NCBI GenBank assembly: GCA_003562555.1
Contig: PWUO01000216.1
Span: 1 to 5,752 of the forward strand
Length of the DNA: 5,752 bases
Origin: Dehalococcoidia bacterium
GTDB lineage: Bacteria; Chloroflexota; Dehalococcoidia; GIF9; AB-539-J10
Direction of reading: 5' to 3'
Below the pieces are notes generated by a model. That model was not told the DNA's origin and ran no database searches. It was given only the letters and a program-made list of their open reading frames with translations. Every line of letters starts with the position of its first letter. The stretch's first letter is position 1. Below are positions 5,641-5,752 of the stretch, in pieces. Made by a program: the position numbers and the translations under genes.

Positions 5641-5752
5641 GCCGGACAGGCAAGAACCCTCGCGCAGGGGTCGCCCACACCTACTGCCGGGTCGATCCGG
5701 TCGCAGATGGAAGGGACACACAGGTCGCCACACTCCTGACAGCTCGCAAACC
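5637..5752 (+). CDS. Possible start of a downstream gene, unrecognised, cut by window end
   Basis: A GTG at 5637 overlaps the regulator's TGA (GTGA) and opens a frame with no stop through the last base, about 38 codons. The overlap resembles translational coupling, which is common in this cluster. The predicted residues (beginning VSRTGKNPRAGVAHTYCRV) match nothing I recognise and show no clear domain, signal peptide or membrane segment. Another + frame is also stop-free over this short GC-rich stretch, so openness alone is weak evidence. No good ribosome binding site precedes the GTG. The stretch may equally be a non-coding tail; I see no hairpin plus T-run terminator in it. Confidence 0.25.
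   Translation, partial: MSRTGKNPRAGVAHTYCRVDPVADGRDTQVATLLTARK

Noticed and set aside
5687..5700. CCGG-N6-CCGG near-palindrome in the tail
   Set aside because: The sequence is self-complementary largely because CCGG is a palindrome, no T-run follows, and a short GC-rich dyad like this is expected by chance.
5287..5733. A 148-codon minus-strand frame opposite the regulator's winged helix
   Set aside because: It mirrors the conserved DNA-binding domain, has no family resemblance, and is most simply a codon-bias shadow.
1..5752. CRISPR repeats, tRNA/rRNA genes, insertion sequences, attachment sites or toxin-antitoxin pairs
   Set aside because: No periodic repeat arrays, cloverleaf-like segments, transposase motifs or terminal inverted repeats were seen; almost all of the window is occupied by metabolic and regulatory genes.

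Overview
The window is a compact, high-GC (roughly 60% by eye) block with every recognisable gene on the + strand. It looks bacterial. The protein subfamilies, especially the split glutamate synthase with a ferredoxin-fused FMN subunit and an orphan GlnR-like regulator, best fit Chloroflexota (Dehalococcoidia-like), with Actinomycetota-like lineages as the alternative. This placement rests on remembered family resemblance, not on a search.

Layout: (1) 2-694 is the C-terminal part of a FAD/NAD(P)H pyridine-nucleotide oxidoreductase that begins outside the window. (2) 695-770 is a 76-base gap holding an extended -10 promoter candidate and two small inverted repeats. (3) 771-1919 is a class II glutamine amidotransferase, glutamate synthase domain 1. 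(4) 1909-2676 is hisF, which overlaps the previous gene by 11 bases and starts at TTG. (5) 2686-4188 is a glutamate synthase FMN/Fe-S catalytic subunit with two N-terminal [4Fe-4S] ferredoxin motifs. (6) 4223-4957 is the glutamate synthase GXGXG beta-helix subunit. (7) 4969-5640 is a GlnR-like OmpR-family regulator with a degenerate receiver. (8) A possible further ORF starts in a GTGA overlap at 5637 and runs off the window.

Genes 3, 5 and 6 together supply the three functional domains of the large (alpha) subunit of bacterial glutamate synthase as separate polypeptides (the archaeal-type or GlxBCD-like arrangement). Glutamine is hydrolysed by the amidotransferase, ammonia passes to the FMN subunit where it reacts with 2-oxoglutarate, and the GXGXG subunit completes the scaffold. 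Electrons could come through the ferredoxin domain, possibly from the upstream FAD oxidoreductase. The terminal GlnR-like regulator suggests control by nitrogen status. The odd member is hisF, a histidine-biosynthesis cyclase that normally works with the class I amidotransferase HisH; no hisH or other his gene is visible here. Apart from that insertion I see a coherent nitrogen-assimilation operon and no evidence for a wholly new system.
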